Part shown: piece after piece, positions 51,982 through 62,541 of the stretch | Layout: each line of letters opens with the position of its first letter | Numbering within the stretch: the first letter of the stretch is position 1 | Source of the DNA: Pseudomonadota bacterium | GTDB lineage: Bacteria; Pseudomonadota; Gammaproteobacteria; Xanthomonadales; Rhodanobacteraceae | Reading direction: 5' to 3' | Length of the DNA: 64,000 nt | NCBI GenBank assembly: GCA_021794575.1 | Contig: JAJYQO010000039.1 | Coordinates: 7,160 to 71,159, forward strand | Position numbers and translations under genes: made by a program | Notes under the pieces: model-generated | The model's database searches: none | Told to the model about the DNA's origin: nothing | Seen by the model: the letters and a program-made list of their open reading frames with translations, nothing else

Positions 51982-53233
51982 GCATCGTCACCCGCTCGGG
52001 AACCGGCTTGGTCTTTTCCCAGCCGAAATAGGTGTAGGCCCAGAGGAACAGGAAGAACACGAAGTACACGGCGGTCAACGCGCGCGCGATATAGGTGTCG
52101 CCGATCCAGGTGCTCTCGCCGATGCCGATTTTGCCCAGCCATATGAAGGTCAGCGCGAAAACCGCCAAGGCGATCTTGTAGCCGGCGCCGCGATAACGCA
52201 TCGACTTCACCTTGCTGCGATCGATCCAGGGCAGGAAGAACAGTACGGCGATCGCCGAGAACAGCGTCAGCACACCCAGCCCCTTGCTGGGGATCGAGCG
52301 CAGCATCGCGTAGAACGGGGTGAAGTACCACACCGGATGGATGGCGGCCGGTGTCACCAGCGGATTGGCCGGTATGTAATTGTCGTGCTCCAGGAACAGA
52401 CCGAAGAACGTGGGCTGGTAGAAGATGATGAACGCCGCGATGATCAGGAAGAAACCCACGCCCACCAGATCTTTGACCGTGTAGTAGGGGTGGAAGGGAA
52501 TGCCGTCCAGCGGCTTGCCGTCCGCACCCTTGTGCTGCTTGATCTCGATGCCGTCGGGATTGTTGGAGCCCGAGGTATGTAGTGCGCCGAGGTGCAGCAC
52601 CACCAGCAGCAGCAGAACCAGCGGCAGGGCGATGACGTGCAGCGCGAAGAAACGGTTGAGCGTGGCGTCAGCGGGCAGGAAATCGCCCATGATCCACTCG
52701 ACCAGCTTGTTGCCGATCACCGGCACCGCGCCGAACAGCGAGATGATCACCTTGGCGCCCCAGAACGACATCTGCCCCCACGGCAGCACGTAGCCCATGA
52801 ATGCTTCGGCCATCAGCGCCAGATAGATCAGCATGCCGATCACCCACAGCAGTTCGCGCGGTTGCTTGTGGGAGCCGTACATCAGCGCGCGGAACATGTG
52901 CAGGTACACCACCACGAAGAACAGCGAGGCGCCGGTGGTGTGCATGTAGCGGATCAGCCAGCCCCACTGGACATCGCGCATGATGTACTGGATGGAGGCG
53001 AAGGCATCGGCGGCACTGGGATTGAAGTTCATCGCCAGAAAGATGCCGGTGATTATCTGGTTCACCAGGATCAGCAGCGCCAGCGATCCGAAGAAATACA
53101 TGAAGTTGAAGTTCTTCGGCGCGTAGTACTCGATCGTGTGCTCGCGCAGAAAGCCGAAAATCGGCAGGCGATCCTCGATCCAGACCAGTGCCTTGTTGCG
53201 GGGCTTCCAGGCATCGGGTGCAGCGGCCATCAC
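51974..53233 (-). CDS. petB: Cytochrome bc1 complex cytochrome b subunit
   Basis: RYMHTTGASLFFVVVYLHMFRALMYGSHKQPRELLWVIGM, GYVLPWGQMSFWGAKVI, PEWYF-type motif rendered HPVWYFTPFYAMLRS. Confidence 0.96.
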   Translation of the reverse strand: MMAAAPDAWKPRNKALVWIEDRLPIFGFLREHTIEYYAPKNFNFMYFFGSLALLILVNQIITGIFLAMNFNPSAADAFASIQYIMRDVQWGWLIRYMHTTGASLFFVVVYLHMFRALMYGSHKQPRELLWVIGMLIYLALMAEAFMGYVLPWGQMSFWGAKVIISLFGAVPVIGNKLVEWIMGDFLPADATLNRFFALHVIALPLVLLLLVVLHLGALHTSGSNNPDGIEIKQHKGADGKPLDGIPFHPYYTVKDLVGVGFFLIIAAFIIFYQPTFFGLFLEHDNYIPANPLVTPAAIHPVWYFTPFYAMLRSIPSKGLGVLTLFSAIAVLFFLPWIDRSKVKSMRYRGAGYKIALAVFALTFIWLGKIGIGESTWIGDTYIARALTAVYFVFFLFLWAYTYFGWEKTKPVPERVTMHE

Positions 53234-53868
53234 GCGGCTCCTTTCGGATTGACGCCAATGCGCACGTGGGTGTCGTCGATGTAGTGGTACGGCGGAATCA
53301 CCATGTTCAATGGTGCGGGCACACCCTGGAACACACGCCCGGCCACGTCATAGCGCGACTTGTGGCATGGACAGAAAAACCCGCCTTTCCAGTGCGGATC
53401 GAACGGCTCGGGCTTGATCTGGCCGTAGTAGTCGGGCACGCAACCCAGGTGCGTGCAGATGCCGATCATGACCAGCCATTCGGGCTTGATCGAGCGCCAG
53501 GTGTTCTGGCAGTACGCCGGCTGCTGGCTGGTTTCCTTGCAGTGCGGATCGCGCAGCCGCGGATCCAGGCTGGGTAGATCGGCCAGCTGCTCCTTGGTGC
53601 GGTTGACCACGAAGATCGGCAGGCTGCGCCAGGCGAAACGCACCATCTGCCCGGATTCGATCTTGCTGATGTCGATGGTGACCGGCGCGCCCGCCGCCAG
53701 TGCGCGCGCACTGGGTTCCCAGGACTTGATGAACGGAAGCGCCGCGGCCACGACACCGGCTCCGCCGACCACGGCAGTGGTCACGGTCAGAAACCGGCGC
53801 CGGCCGTGGTCGACCTCGCCAGACTCGCCACCGGGATGCTGTAACGCAATTTCGTTGGAATGCGCCAT
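53230..53868 (-). CDS. petA: Ubiquinol-cytochrome c reductase Rieske iron-sulfur subunit
   Basis: CTHLGCVPDYY...FFCPCHKSRYDVAGRVFQGVPAPLNM [2Fe-2S] Rieske motifs and N-terminal TM. Confidence 0.96.
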   Translation of the reverse strand: MAHSNEIALQHPGGESGEVDHGRRRFLTVTTAVVGGAGVVAAALPFIKSWEPSARALAAGAPVTIDISKIESGQMVRFAWRSLPIFVVNRTKEQLADLPSLDPRLRDPHCKETSQQPAYCQNTWRSIKPEWLVMIGICTHLGCVPDYYGQIKPEPFDPHWKGGFFCPCHKSRYDVAGRVFQGVPAPLNMVIPPYHYIDDTHVRIGVNPKGAA

Positions 53869-53988
53869 GGCTGGATGAACCCGCGCTAAAGACTGCCGAA
53901 GTGTAGCCACAGCGTGCCATGCGGGACAACGCCTCCGGACACGGCTCGTGCCGCGCCGTAATGCCCGCGACAACTTGCCGCCGGCAGG

Positions 53989-54924
53989 TCAACCATTGCG
54001 GGCCAGAGCCGCGCCATGCTCGGCCCGCGCATAGCGGCCCAGCAGGATGCGCACGCGGCGCACGTACAGTTGCGTCTCGTCGTAAGGCGGCACCTGGTTG
54101 CCGTACTTGCGCACGGCTGCGCTGCCGGCGTTGTAGGCCGCCGTGGCGAGCGTGGTGTTGCCACCGAAGTCCTGCAGCAGATGCGCCAGATAGCGCGCCC
54201 CTCCAAGGATGTTCTGTGCGGGATCGAACACGTCGCGCACGCCCATGTCGCTGGCGGTGCCCGGCATCAACTGCATCAACCCCTGTGCGCCCTTGTCGGA
54301 AACCGCGTACGGATTGAACGCGCTTTCGGCGTGGATCACCGCACGCAGCAGCGCCGGGTCGATGCGGTAGCGTGCGGCCGCCGCGTCGATCGCGCTGGCG
54401 TAAGCATGCAGCCGCAACGGCACGGTGTGCCAGTCGATGTCGGAGTGCGGATTGCAGGCGTAACAGACCGACAAATAGGTGAATAGCGCATCCACGCGCC
54501 GCGTCTGGATGCCCGCCGGGCGTACGTTGGTGTATTCGACCGTGCCGTTGGCAAGCGTGACTTTGTAGACCGTGCCGCGCAGCACGCGCGCGTGGCGGTG
54601 GATGCGCGGCAAGGTGGTCACCTGCGCCGGCTCCAGGCTGGCCACGACCGGCTGCGCCGGCATGACCGCGGACGACGGCGTGGACGCTGCTGCCGGTGCG
54701 GATGCAGGCGGCCCATCGCGCGCGCTGCCCAGCGCCTGCACGCCGGCATCGGCGATGCGCCGGCAATCGCGGTAACCGACGCGACTGGAGGAAAACACTG
54801 TTTCACCCTGCGTGCCCACACAGCGCCACAGGGCGTCGGCATGCGCCGGCCCGACCACAGCGCCCAGAATCAAGCTGAAAACCAGCGGCAACCGCTCGTA
54901 TCGGTGGCGCGATATCCCCTTCAT
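53989..54924 (-). CDS. Lytic transglycosylase (SLT domain)
   Basis: [68 protein letters not shown]. Confidence 0.93.
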   Translation of the reverse strand: MKGISRHRYERLPLVFSLILGAVVGPAHADALWRCVGTQGETVFSSSRVGYRDCRRIADAGVQALGSARDGPPASAPAAASTPSSAVMPAQPVVASLEPAQVTTLPRIHRHARVLRGTVYKVTLANGTVEYTNVRPAGIQTRRVDALFTYLSVCYACNPHSDIDWHTVPLRLHAYASAIDAAAARYRIDPALLRAVIHAESAFNPYAVSDKGAQGLMQLMPGTASDMGVRDVFDPAQNILGGARYLAHLLQDFGGNTTLATAAYNAGSAAVRKYGNQVPPYDETQLYVRRVRILLGRYARAEHGAALARNG

Positions 54925-55049
54925 GGCCAGAAGTCTGCATTGGGCACGGGCACGCTGCCAAGTGCATAGCCGCCGCCGCGAGCAAGCGAGCGAGGCGTGG
55001 CATGCGGCGCCAGTCACGGTTAGCATCGCCGGTCGTTCCGAGGTGCGTC

Positions 55050-56393
55050 ATGACCCGCAAGCTGTTCATCAAAACCCACGGCTGCCAGATGAACGAGTAC
55101 GACTCGGCGCGCATCGCCGACGTGCTGGGCGTCCGCGAGGGCCTCGAACTGACCACCGACGAAACCCAGGCCGACGTGATCCTGATCAACACCTGCTCGA
55201 TCCGCGAGAAGGCGCAGGAGAAGGTTTTTAGCCAACTGGGCCGCTGGCGGCAGTTGAAGCAGGCCAAGCCCGACCTGCTGATCGGCGTCGGCGGCTGCGT
55301 AGCCAGCCAGGAAGGCGAGGCGCTGCTGACGCGCGCGCCGTATGTGGACGTGGTGTTCGGCCCGCAGACCCTGCACCGATTGCCCGAATTACTGGACGCC
55401 CGCCGCACCAGCGGCCGCGCGCAAGTGGACATCAGCTTCCCGGAGATCGAGAAGTTCGACCGCCTGCCCGAGCCGCGCGCCGAAGGTCCGTGTGCGTTCG
55501 TCTCGATCATGGAAGGCTGCTCGAAATACTGCAGTTACTGCGTGGTGCCCTACACCCGCGGCGAGGAGATCAGCCGGCCCTTCGACAGCGTGATCGCCGA
55601 GGTGGCGACGCTGGCCGGACAAGGCGTGCGCGAAGTCAACCTGCTGGGACAGAACGTCAACGCCTGGCGCGGTGCGCTGCACGGCGGTGGAACTGCCGAT
55701 CTGGCCCTGTTGATCCGCGCCGTCGCCGAACTGCCGCAGATCGGCCGCATCCGTTTCACCACCTCGCACCCGCTGGAATTTTCTGACAGTCTGATCGCGG
55801 CCTATCGCGATGTCGCCAAACTGGCCAACTACCTGCATCTGCCGCTGCAGTCGGGCAGCGACCGTATCCTGGCGGCGATGAAGCGCGGCTACACCGCGCT
55901 CGAATACAAGCAGAAAATCCGCAAGCTGCGCGCGGTACGGCCCGACATCACGCTGAGCACGGACATCATCGTCGGCTTTCCCGGCGAAACCGAGGCCGAG
56001 TTCGAGCAGACCTTGAAGCTGGTCGAATCGATCGGCTTCGACCAGAGCTTCAGCTTCATCTACTCGCGCCGCCCGGGCACGCCCGCGGCCAATCTCGCCG
56101 ACGATACGCCCGATGCGATCAAGCACGAGCGCCTGACGCGCCTGCAGACGCTGCTGAACGCCAATGCCAGACGCTACAGCGAGGCCATGGTGGGCAGCGT
56201 GCAGCGCGTGCTGGTCGAGGGCCCCAGCCTCAAGGATCCGGGCGAACTGTCCGGCCGCACCGAAAACAACCGCACTGTCAATTTTCCGGGGCCGGCTGCG
56301 CTGCGCGGGCAGTTCGTGGAAGTCGTCATCACCGCAGCGCTCAGCAATTCGCTGCGCGGACGCCTGCAGGTTCGCGAAACCGTCACCGCCTAG
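55050..56393 (+). CDS. miaB: tRNA-2-methylthio-N6-dimethylallyladenosine synthase
   Basis: [63 protein letters not shown] radical-SAM CxxxCxxC. Confidence 0.97.
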   Translation: MTRKLFIKTHGCQMNEYDSARIADVLGVREGLELTTDETQADVILINTCSIREKAQEKVFSQLGRWRQLKQAKPDLLIGVGGCVASQEGEALLTRAPYVDVVFGPQTLHRLPELLDARRTSGRAQVDISFPEIEKFDRLPEPRAEGPCAFVSIMEGCSKYCSYCVVPYTRGEEISRPFDSVIAEVATLAGQGVREVNLLGQNVNAWRGALHGGGTADLALLIRAVAELPQIGRIRFTTSHPLEFSDSLIAAYRDVAKLANYLHLPLQSGSDRILAAMKRGYTALEYKQKIRKLRAVRPDITLSTDIIVGFPGETEAEFEQTLKLVESIGFDQSFSFIYSRRPGTPAANLADDTPDAIKHERLTRLQTLLNANARRYSEAMVGSVQRVLVEGPSLKDPGELSGRTENNRTVNFPGPAALRGQFVEVVITAALSNSLRGRLQVRETVTA

Positions 56394-57189
56394 GCGACGC
56401 TCTCGGCGCTGTAGCGCGCCAGCAGGCCGCTGCGCAGCGCGCCGCGGAATACGTGCGTGAAAAATCCCAGCGCCAACGCGATCTGCAGCAGCGCCAACAG
56501 CGTGCCGGCCAGCAGACCTGCCCCGTGCACGCCCTGCCCGGCGGCCAGCGCGCGCAGCCCCTCGAACACGTAGGCCGGCGGCAGCAGATGCGCCACTGCC
56601 TGCATCCAGCCGGGCAGCACGTGCAGCGGATAGAACACCGCCGCGAACGGCGAGAGCAGCGCCGGAATCGGCCACACCAGCCATTCCGAGGCCGGCCCCA
56701 GCCGCAGCACCACCGCGCTGGCGAAGATGCCGAGCGCGATGCCGAACAGGAACAGCACGCCCAGGAACGCCGCCGCCGGCAGCCCGAAAGCCAGCAACGA
56801 CAGCCCGAAAGCGAGCCGCGCCAGCAGCAGCATCACCACCAGACTGACCAGACTGGTCAGCACGCTGGTGGCGACCAGACCGGCCACGTACTCGCCCACG
56901 CCGATGGGGCTGGCGAACAGGTTGAGGAAATTGCGCGACCACACGTCTTCGAAAAAAGCGGTGGTGACGCCCTGCATGATGCGGCCGAAGAAGTCCCACA
57001 GCAGTACCGCGCCCAGCAGGGTCAGGGTGAAATCCGGCGCCTGTCCGCCCAGCGAGCCCAGATAGCGGGTAATGAACCCCCACAGCACGATGTCGATGGC
57101 CACCCAGGCCACCAGCGGCACCACGCGCGTCGGACTGGAGCGCATCAGCGCGAGCTGGCGCAGCACGATCGCGGCGCTGCGACGCGGAT

Positions 57190-57193
<4 letters not shown>
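56390..57193 (-). CDS. ABC-2 type transporter permease
   Basis: Six-TM permease ending in [13 protein letters not shown] region; overlaps the ATP-binding gene start. Confidence 0.88.
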
Positions 57194-57963
<770 letters not shown>

Positions 57964-58024
57964 CCGTCCATGGTGCCATGCGCGCCGCGCAGGCAGCGCA
58001 GGCGCGCGCGCTATGCTTGCGCGC

Positions 58025-59089
58025 ATGTCCGCATCCACCATCGCCCGCGACTTCCAGCTCGAACCCGACGATGCCACGCGCCTGGCCAACCTGGCCGGCC
58101 CGCTGGACGCACATCTGCGCATGATCGAACTGCGTCTGGGCATCGAGATCGCCGCGCGCGGCAGCGCCTTCCGGGTGATCGGTCCGCCGCCGATGGCACT
58201 GGCCGCCGAGCGTTTCATCAAGCGGCTCTACGCCGACACCATGGCCGAGACGCTGGACGAGCACGCGCTGAACCTGCGCCTGCAGGACGCCAGTCTGGAG
58301 GAGCAGGCCGCCGAACTGGCGGAACAGGCGCAAGACGTGGCCATCAAGGTCAAGCGCGGGCTGATCCGCGGGCGTGGGCCCAGCCAGATGCGCTACCTGC
58401 ACGCCATCACCCGCCACGACATCAACTTCGGCATCGGCCCGGCCGGCACCGGCAAGACCTATCTCGCCGTGGCCAGCGCGGTGGAGGCACTGGCGCAGAA
58501 CCGCGTGCAGCGCCTGGTACTGACACGCCCGGCGGTGGAGGCCGGCGAGAAGCTGGGCTTTCTGCCGGGTGATCTCAGCCAGAAGGTCGACCCGTACCTG
58601 CGACCGCTGTACGACGCGCTGTACGAAATGCTGGGCTTCGAGAAAGTGGCCAAGCTGATCGAGCGCAACGTCATCGAGATCGCGCCGCTGGCGTACATGC
58701 GCGGACGCACGCTCAACGATTCCTACGTGATCCTCGACGAGGCGCAGAACACCACCGTCGAGCAGATGAAGATGTTCCTGACCCGCATCGGCTACGGCTC
58801 GGTGGCGGTGATCACCGGCGACGTCACCCAAGTGGATCTGCCGCGCAACGTGCGCTCGGGCCTGCGCCACGTTGTCGAGGTGTTGCGCGAGGTGGAAGGC
58901 GTCAGCTTCACGTTTTTCAGCGCCCGCGACGTGGTGCGTCATCCGGTGGTGGCACGCATCGTGCGCGCGTACGAGCTGGCCGACGAGAGCGACGCCGGGA
59001 CTCGGGACGCGGAACTCGGGACTCGGCAAAAGCAGCGCGGGCATGCCGACACCGATACGAGCGCGCAGGCGCCGCGCGCCGCGGATTGA
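58025..59089 (+). CDS. PhoH family protein (YbeZ-like)
   Basis: GIGPAGTGKTYLAVASAVEAL, RLVLTRPAVEAGEKLGFLPGDL, DSYVILDEAQNTTVEQMKMFLTRIGYGSVAVITGDVTQVDLP. Confidence 0.95.
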   Translation: MSASTIARDFQLEPDDATRLANLAGPLDAHLRMIELRLGIEIAARGSAFRVIGPPPMALAAERFIKRLYADTMAETLDEHALNLRLQDASLEEQAAELAEQAQDVAIKVKRGLIRGRGPSQMRYLHAITRHDINFGIGPAGTGKTYLAVASAVEALAQNRVQRLVLTRPAVEAGEKLGFLPGDLSQKVDPYLRPLYDALYEMLGFEKVAKLIERNVIEIAPLAYMRGRTLNDSYVILDEAQNTTVEQMKMFLTRIGYGSVAVITGDVTQVDLPRNVRSGLRHVVEVLREVEGVSFTFFSARDVVRHPVVARIVRAYELADESDAGTRDAELGTRQKQRGHADTDTSAQAPRAAD

Positions 59090-59185
59090 CTCGCGATGGC
59101 GCCGCGCATCGTCCGCTCGACTCCTCGCAATACCGCGCACCGGCGCAACGCTCGGGTTGCGGGTTCCGAGTCCCCAGTCCCGGCT
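58994..59185. repeat. Imperfect inverted repeat (about 32-bp arms, 58994-59025 and 59154-59185) spanning the phoH/ybeY junction
   Basis: Left arm gccgggactcgggacgcggaactcgggactcg; reverse complement of right arm gccgggactggggactcggaacccgcaacccg. Confidence 0.8.
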
Positions 59186-59641
59186 CTTGTGCTCCACCTC
59201 AATTACGGCGTGCCGCGCCGTGGCCTGCCGGCGGCGCAGTCGTTCCGGCGCTGGGTGAGCGCGGCACTGGTGGCCTCCGGACACGGGGGTACTGTCGAGC
59301 TGTCCATCCGCCTGGTCGGCGCGCGCGAGGGCCGCGCGCTGAATCGCCGGTATCGCGGCCGCGATTACGCGACCAACGTGCTGTCCTTTCCGGTCGAAAT
59401 GCCGGACGGCTTCACCACGCCGCTGCTGGGCGATATCGTGCTGTGCGCGCCGGTACTGGCTGGCGAGGCGCGCGCGCAGGGCAAGACCCTGCGCCAGCAC
59501 GCTGCCCACCTGACCATCCATGGCGTGCTGCATCTGCTCGGCCATGACCACCAGCGCGCACGCGAAACTGCCGCCATGGAGGCGCTGGAAACCGATGCGC
59601 TGGCCCTTCTACGTCTGCCGGATCCCTACACGTACGGCTGA
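59096..59641 (+). CDS. ybeY: Endoribonuclease YbeY (start uncertain: ATG 59096 or in-frame GTG 59189)
   Basis: NRRYRGRDYATNVLSFPVEMP, LTIHGVLHLLGHDHQRARETAAMEALE (HGxLHLxGxDH). Confidence 0.93.
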   Translation: MAPRIVRSTPRNTAHRRNARVAGSESPVPALVLHLNYGVPRRGLPAAQSFRRWVSAALVASGHGGTVELSIRLVGAREGRALNRRYRGRDYATNVLSFPVEMPDGFTTPLLGDIVLCAPVLAGEARAQGKTLRQHAAHLTIHGVLHLLGHDHQRARETAAMEALETDALALLRLPDPYTYG

Positions 59642-59708
59642 GGAAGCGTCGGTCCCGGCCTTTGGGCTATGCTTTTACGTCCTGCCCACGGGCATGCTGA
59701 ACGTTGAA

Positions 59709-60545
59709 ATGAACGAAGGTCCGAGTACCAGCGGCCCGGTGCGGCGCTCCTTCTGGGGCCGCCTGGGCCAGATGCTCGCCGGCGAGCCGCGCAACCAGGA
59801 GGAACTGCTCGAGGAGCTGCGCCTCGCCGCCGCCAACGGCCTGATCACCCGCGACACCCTGGCCATGATCGAAGGCGCCATGGAGGTCAGCGACCTGCGC
59901 GTGGCCGATGCCATGGTGCCGCGCGCGCAGATGGTGATGATCGGCGCCGACGCCAGCTTCGCCGAGGTGCTGGCCACGGTCACCGAATCCGGCCATTCGC
60001 GCTTTCCGGTGCACGGCGAGGACAAGGACGAGATCCGCGGCATCCTGCTGGCCAAGGATCTGCTGCGCTTCCACGACCGCAGCACCGATTTCGACCTGGC
60101 CGGCCTGCTGCGCCCGGTGACGCTGATCCCCGAGTCGATGCACCTGAACGTGCTGCTGGGCGAGTTTCGCCGCAACCGCAACCACATGGCGGTGGTGGTG
60201 GACGAGTACGGCGGCGTGGCCGGACTGATCACCATCGAGGACGTGCTGGAGCAAATCGTCGGCGAGATCGACGACGAACATGACGACGAGCAGGCGCCGC
60301 GTATTCAGCCGCAACCGGACGGCAGCTACCTGGTCGACGCGCTAACACCCATCGACGAGTTCAACGAGCAGTTGGGCAGCAGTTTCCCGGACGAGGCCTT
60401 CGACACCGTCGGCGGCCTGGTGACCGACGCCATCGGCCACCTGCCGGAACGTGACGAGCAGGCCGAATTGGCCGGTTTCGTGTTCCGCGTCAGCGCCGCC
60501 GACGACCGCCGCGTGCTGCAACTGCGCGTGACGCGCGCGGCATGA
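59709..60545 (+). CDS. corC: HlyC/CorC family protein with CBS domains (YbeX-like)
   Basis: RVADAMVPRAQMVMIGADASFAEVLATVTESGHSRFPVHGEDKDEIRGILLAKDLL, VVVDEYGGVAGLITIEDVLEQIVGEIDDEHD. Confidence 0.95.
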   Translation: MNEGPSTSGPVRRSFWGRLGQMLAGEPRNQEELLEELRLAAANGLITRDTLAMIEGAMEVSDLRVADAMVPRAQMVMIGADASFAEVLATVTESGHSRFPVHGEDKDEIRGILLAKDLLRFHDRSTDFDLAGLLRPVTLIPESMHLNVLLGEFRRNRNHMAVVVDEYGGVAGLITIEDVLEQIVGEIDDEHDDEQAPRIQPQPDGSYLVDALTPIDEFNEQLGSSFPDEAFDTVGGLVTDAIGHLPERDEQAELAGFVFRVSAADDRRVLQLRVTRAA

Positions 60546-61771
60546 AGCCGCTGGCGCGGCTGCTGGCGGCGCTGGCGCTGCTGCTGGGCCTGGCCGCGCA
60601 AGCGCGCGCGGGCATCGCCAGCGCCCCCGGCCGTGACCTCGAGGTGGAACTGGTCACCTACGGCCCGGGCCGCGTGTACTGGGAGCGCTTCGGCCACGAC
60701 GCCATCATCCTGCGCGACACGCGCAGCGGCGAAGCGGTCAGCTTCAACTACGGCGTGTTCGATTTCGACACGCGCGATTTCTTCCTCAAGTTCATCCGCG
60801 GCCACCTGCTGTACAGCATGGATGCGGAATACGCGGGGCCGGAGATCGCCAGCTACATCGCCGCTGGGCGCGCGGTGCGCATCGAGCGATTGGCACTCAG
60901 CGCTGCACAGGCCTCGACGCTGCGCGATTTCCTGCTGTGGAACGATGAGCCGCAGCATCGTGACTACCGCTACGACTATTTCACCGACAACTGCACGACG
61001 CGCGTGCGCGACGCGCTGAATCTGGCGCTGGGCGCACAGTTGTTCACGCAGACGCAGGCACCCGCCACGGATCGCAGCTTCCGCTCGCAGGCGCTGCGCA
61101 TGCTGGCACACGACAAACCACTGATGCTATTGGTGGATTTGGGCCTGGGGCCGTACGCGGATCGTCCGCTGACGCTGTGGCAGGACGCGTTTCTGCCGGT
61201 GACGCTCTCCGATCTGGTGCGGCGGGTGCGGATAGCGGACGGCGCTGGTGGCGCGCGGCCGCTGGTGGCCGCGTCGAAACGGGTCTACGCCGGCGACGTG
61301 CGCGCACCGCCGCCGGTACCGCCGCATCTGCTGCTGCCGCTGCTGGCACTGGGACTGGCCTGGGCTGCGGCGATCGCCTGCGGCGTGCGCGCGCGCGCCG
61401 GACGCGCCACGCGTTTCGCGGCTGCCGGCGCCGTGGCCTTGTACGCCCTGCTGGCGGGTCTGGCCGGACTGGTCATGCTGGCGCTGTGGACGCTGACCAC
61501 GCACCGCGCGGCCTGGGCCAACCAGAACCTCCTGCAATTCGACCCGGCGCTGCTGCTTCTGGCCTGGCCGCTGGCGCGCAGTTTCGGCGCGCGCCGCGCG
61601 CTCGGGCGCTGGGCGCGCGCGCTGACGCTGCTGCTGGCCGCGCTGAGCCTGTCCGGTCTAGCTGGCCATCTCGGTGGCCTGCTGGGACAGCAGAACCTGC
61701 ACTGGATCGCTTTCGCGTTGCCGATCAACCTGACGCTGGCCGCGATCGCCTGGCGCGCGGCGCGCGCCTGA
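60542..61771 (+). CDS. DUF4105 domain-containing membrane protein (possible Lnb-type lipoprotein N-acyltransferase)
   Basis: Signal peptide; YWERFGHDAIILRD and YDYFTDNCTTRVRDALN motifs; C-terminal about 5 TM segments with THRAAWANQNLLQFDPALLLL. Starts in an ATGA overlap with corC. Confidence 0.85.
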   Translation: MKPLARLLAALALLLGLAAQARAGIASAPGRDLEVELVTYGPGRVYWERFGHDAIILRDTRSGEAVSFNYGVFDFDTRDFFLKFIRGHLLYSMDAEYAGPEIASYIAAGRAVRIERLALSAAQASTLRDFLLWNDEPQHRDYRYDYFTDNCTTRVRDALNLALGAQLFTQTQAPATDRSFRSQALRMLAHDKPLMLLVDLGLGPYADRPLTLWQDAFLPVTLSDLVRRVRIADGAGGARPLVAASKRVYAGDVRAPPPVPPHLLLPLLALGLAWAAAIACGVRARAGRATRFAAAGAVALYALLAGLAGLVMLALWTLTTHRAAWANQNLLQFDPALLLLAWPLARSFGARRALGRWARALTLLLAALSLSGLAGHLGGLLGQQNLHWIAFALPINLTLAAIAWRAARA

Positions 61772-61824
61772 TCGGCGTCACCCGCGCGCGTTTTGACGCG
61801 GGCGGCAGCGAGGTCGCATGCAGC

Positions 61825-62541
61825 TCACGCGCTGTGGTCGGACCCGGCCAACAATTCGCGCAATAGCGGAATGGTGATGCCACGCTGCCGCGCCAGCGCT
61901 GTATGGTCGATGCGCTCGAACAGCGTGTGCAAGCTGGACAGGTCGCGCGCGGCGCGCGCGAACAGCCAGTCCAGCACGGCCGGCTCCAGCGCCAAGCCAC
62001 GCTCCATGGCCCAGTCGCGCACCAGCGCGCGACGCGCTGCCTCGTCCAGCGGCGCGATCGGCACCTGCACGCAGGCGCCCAGGCGCGAGCGCAGGTCCGG
62101 CAGAGCCAGCGGCAGCACCGGCAGCGGCGCGCGCGCGGCCAGCAGCAGCGCGGCACCTTCGGCGCGCATACGGTTGTAAAGGTCGAACAGGGCATGCTCG
62201 GCCACATCCGAGCCCGCCAACGCGTCCAGATCGTCCAGCGCGAGCAGGTCCGCGCCGTCCAGCGCGCGCAGCGCCGTCGGCGACGCCGCGATGCGCGCGA
62301 CGCTCGCGTATCGTGCGCGATGTCCCCGCACCTGCGCGTCTTGGCAAGCGGCCATCAGCAGGTGCGTCTTGCCGCTGCCGGCCGGCCCGCTCAACAGTGT
62401 CCACGGCGCACGCTGGCTGTCTGCCAGCGCCCGCGCGGCGGCCAGCGCGGCGGCATTGCCCGGGCCCACGCGAAACTGCGCGAAACGCTGCCGCGGCGGC
62501 CAGCGCAGCGCCAGCGGAATCTGCCTCGCATGCGAGGTCAA
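61825..62541 (-). CDS. hda: DnaA regulatory inactivator Hda
   Basis: WTLLSGPAGSGKTHLLMAACQDAQVRGHRARY, ADLLALDDLDALAG, DnaA-like AAA+ of about 238 aa. Confidence 0.92.
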   Translation of the reverse strand: MTSHARQIPLALRWPPRQRFAQFRVGPGNAAALAAARALADSQRAPWTLLSGPAGSGKTHLLMAACQDAQVRGHRARYASVARIAASPTALRALDGADLLALDDLDALAGSDVAEHALFDLYNRMRAEGAALLLAARAPLPVLPLALPDLRSRLGACVQVPIAPLDEAARRALVRDWAMERGLALEPAVLDWLFARAARDLSSLHTLFERIDHTALARQRGITIPLLRELLAGSDHSA

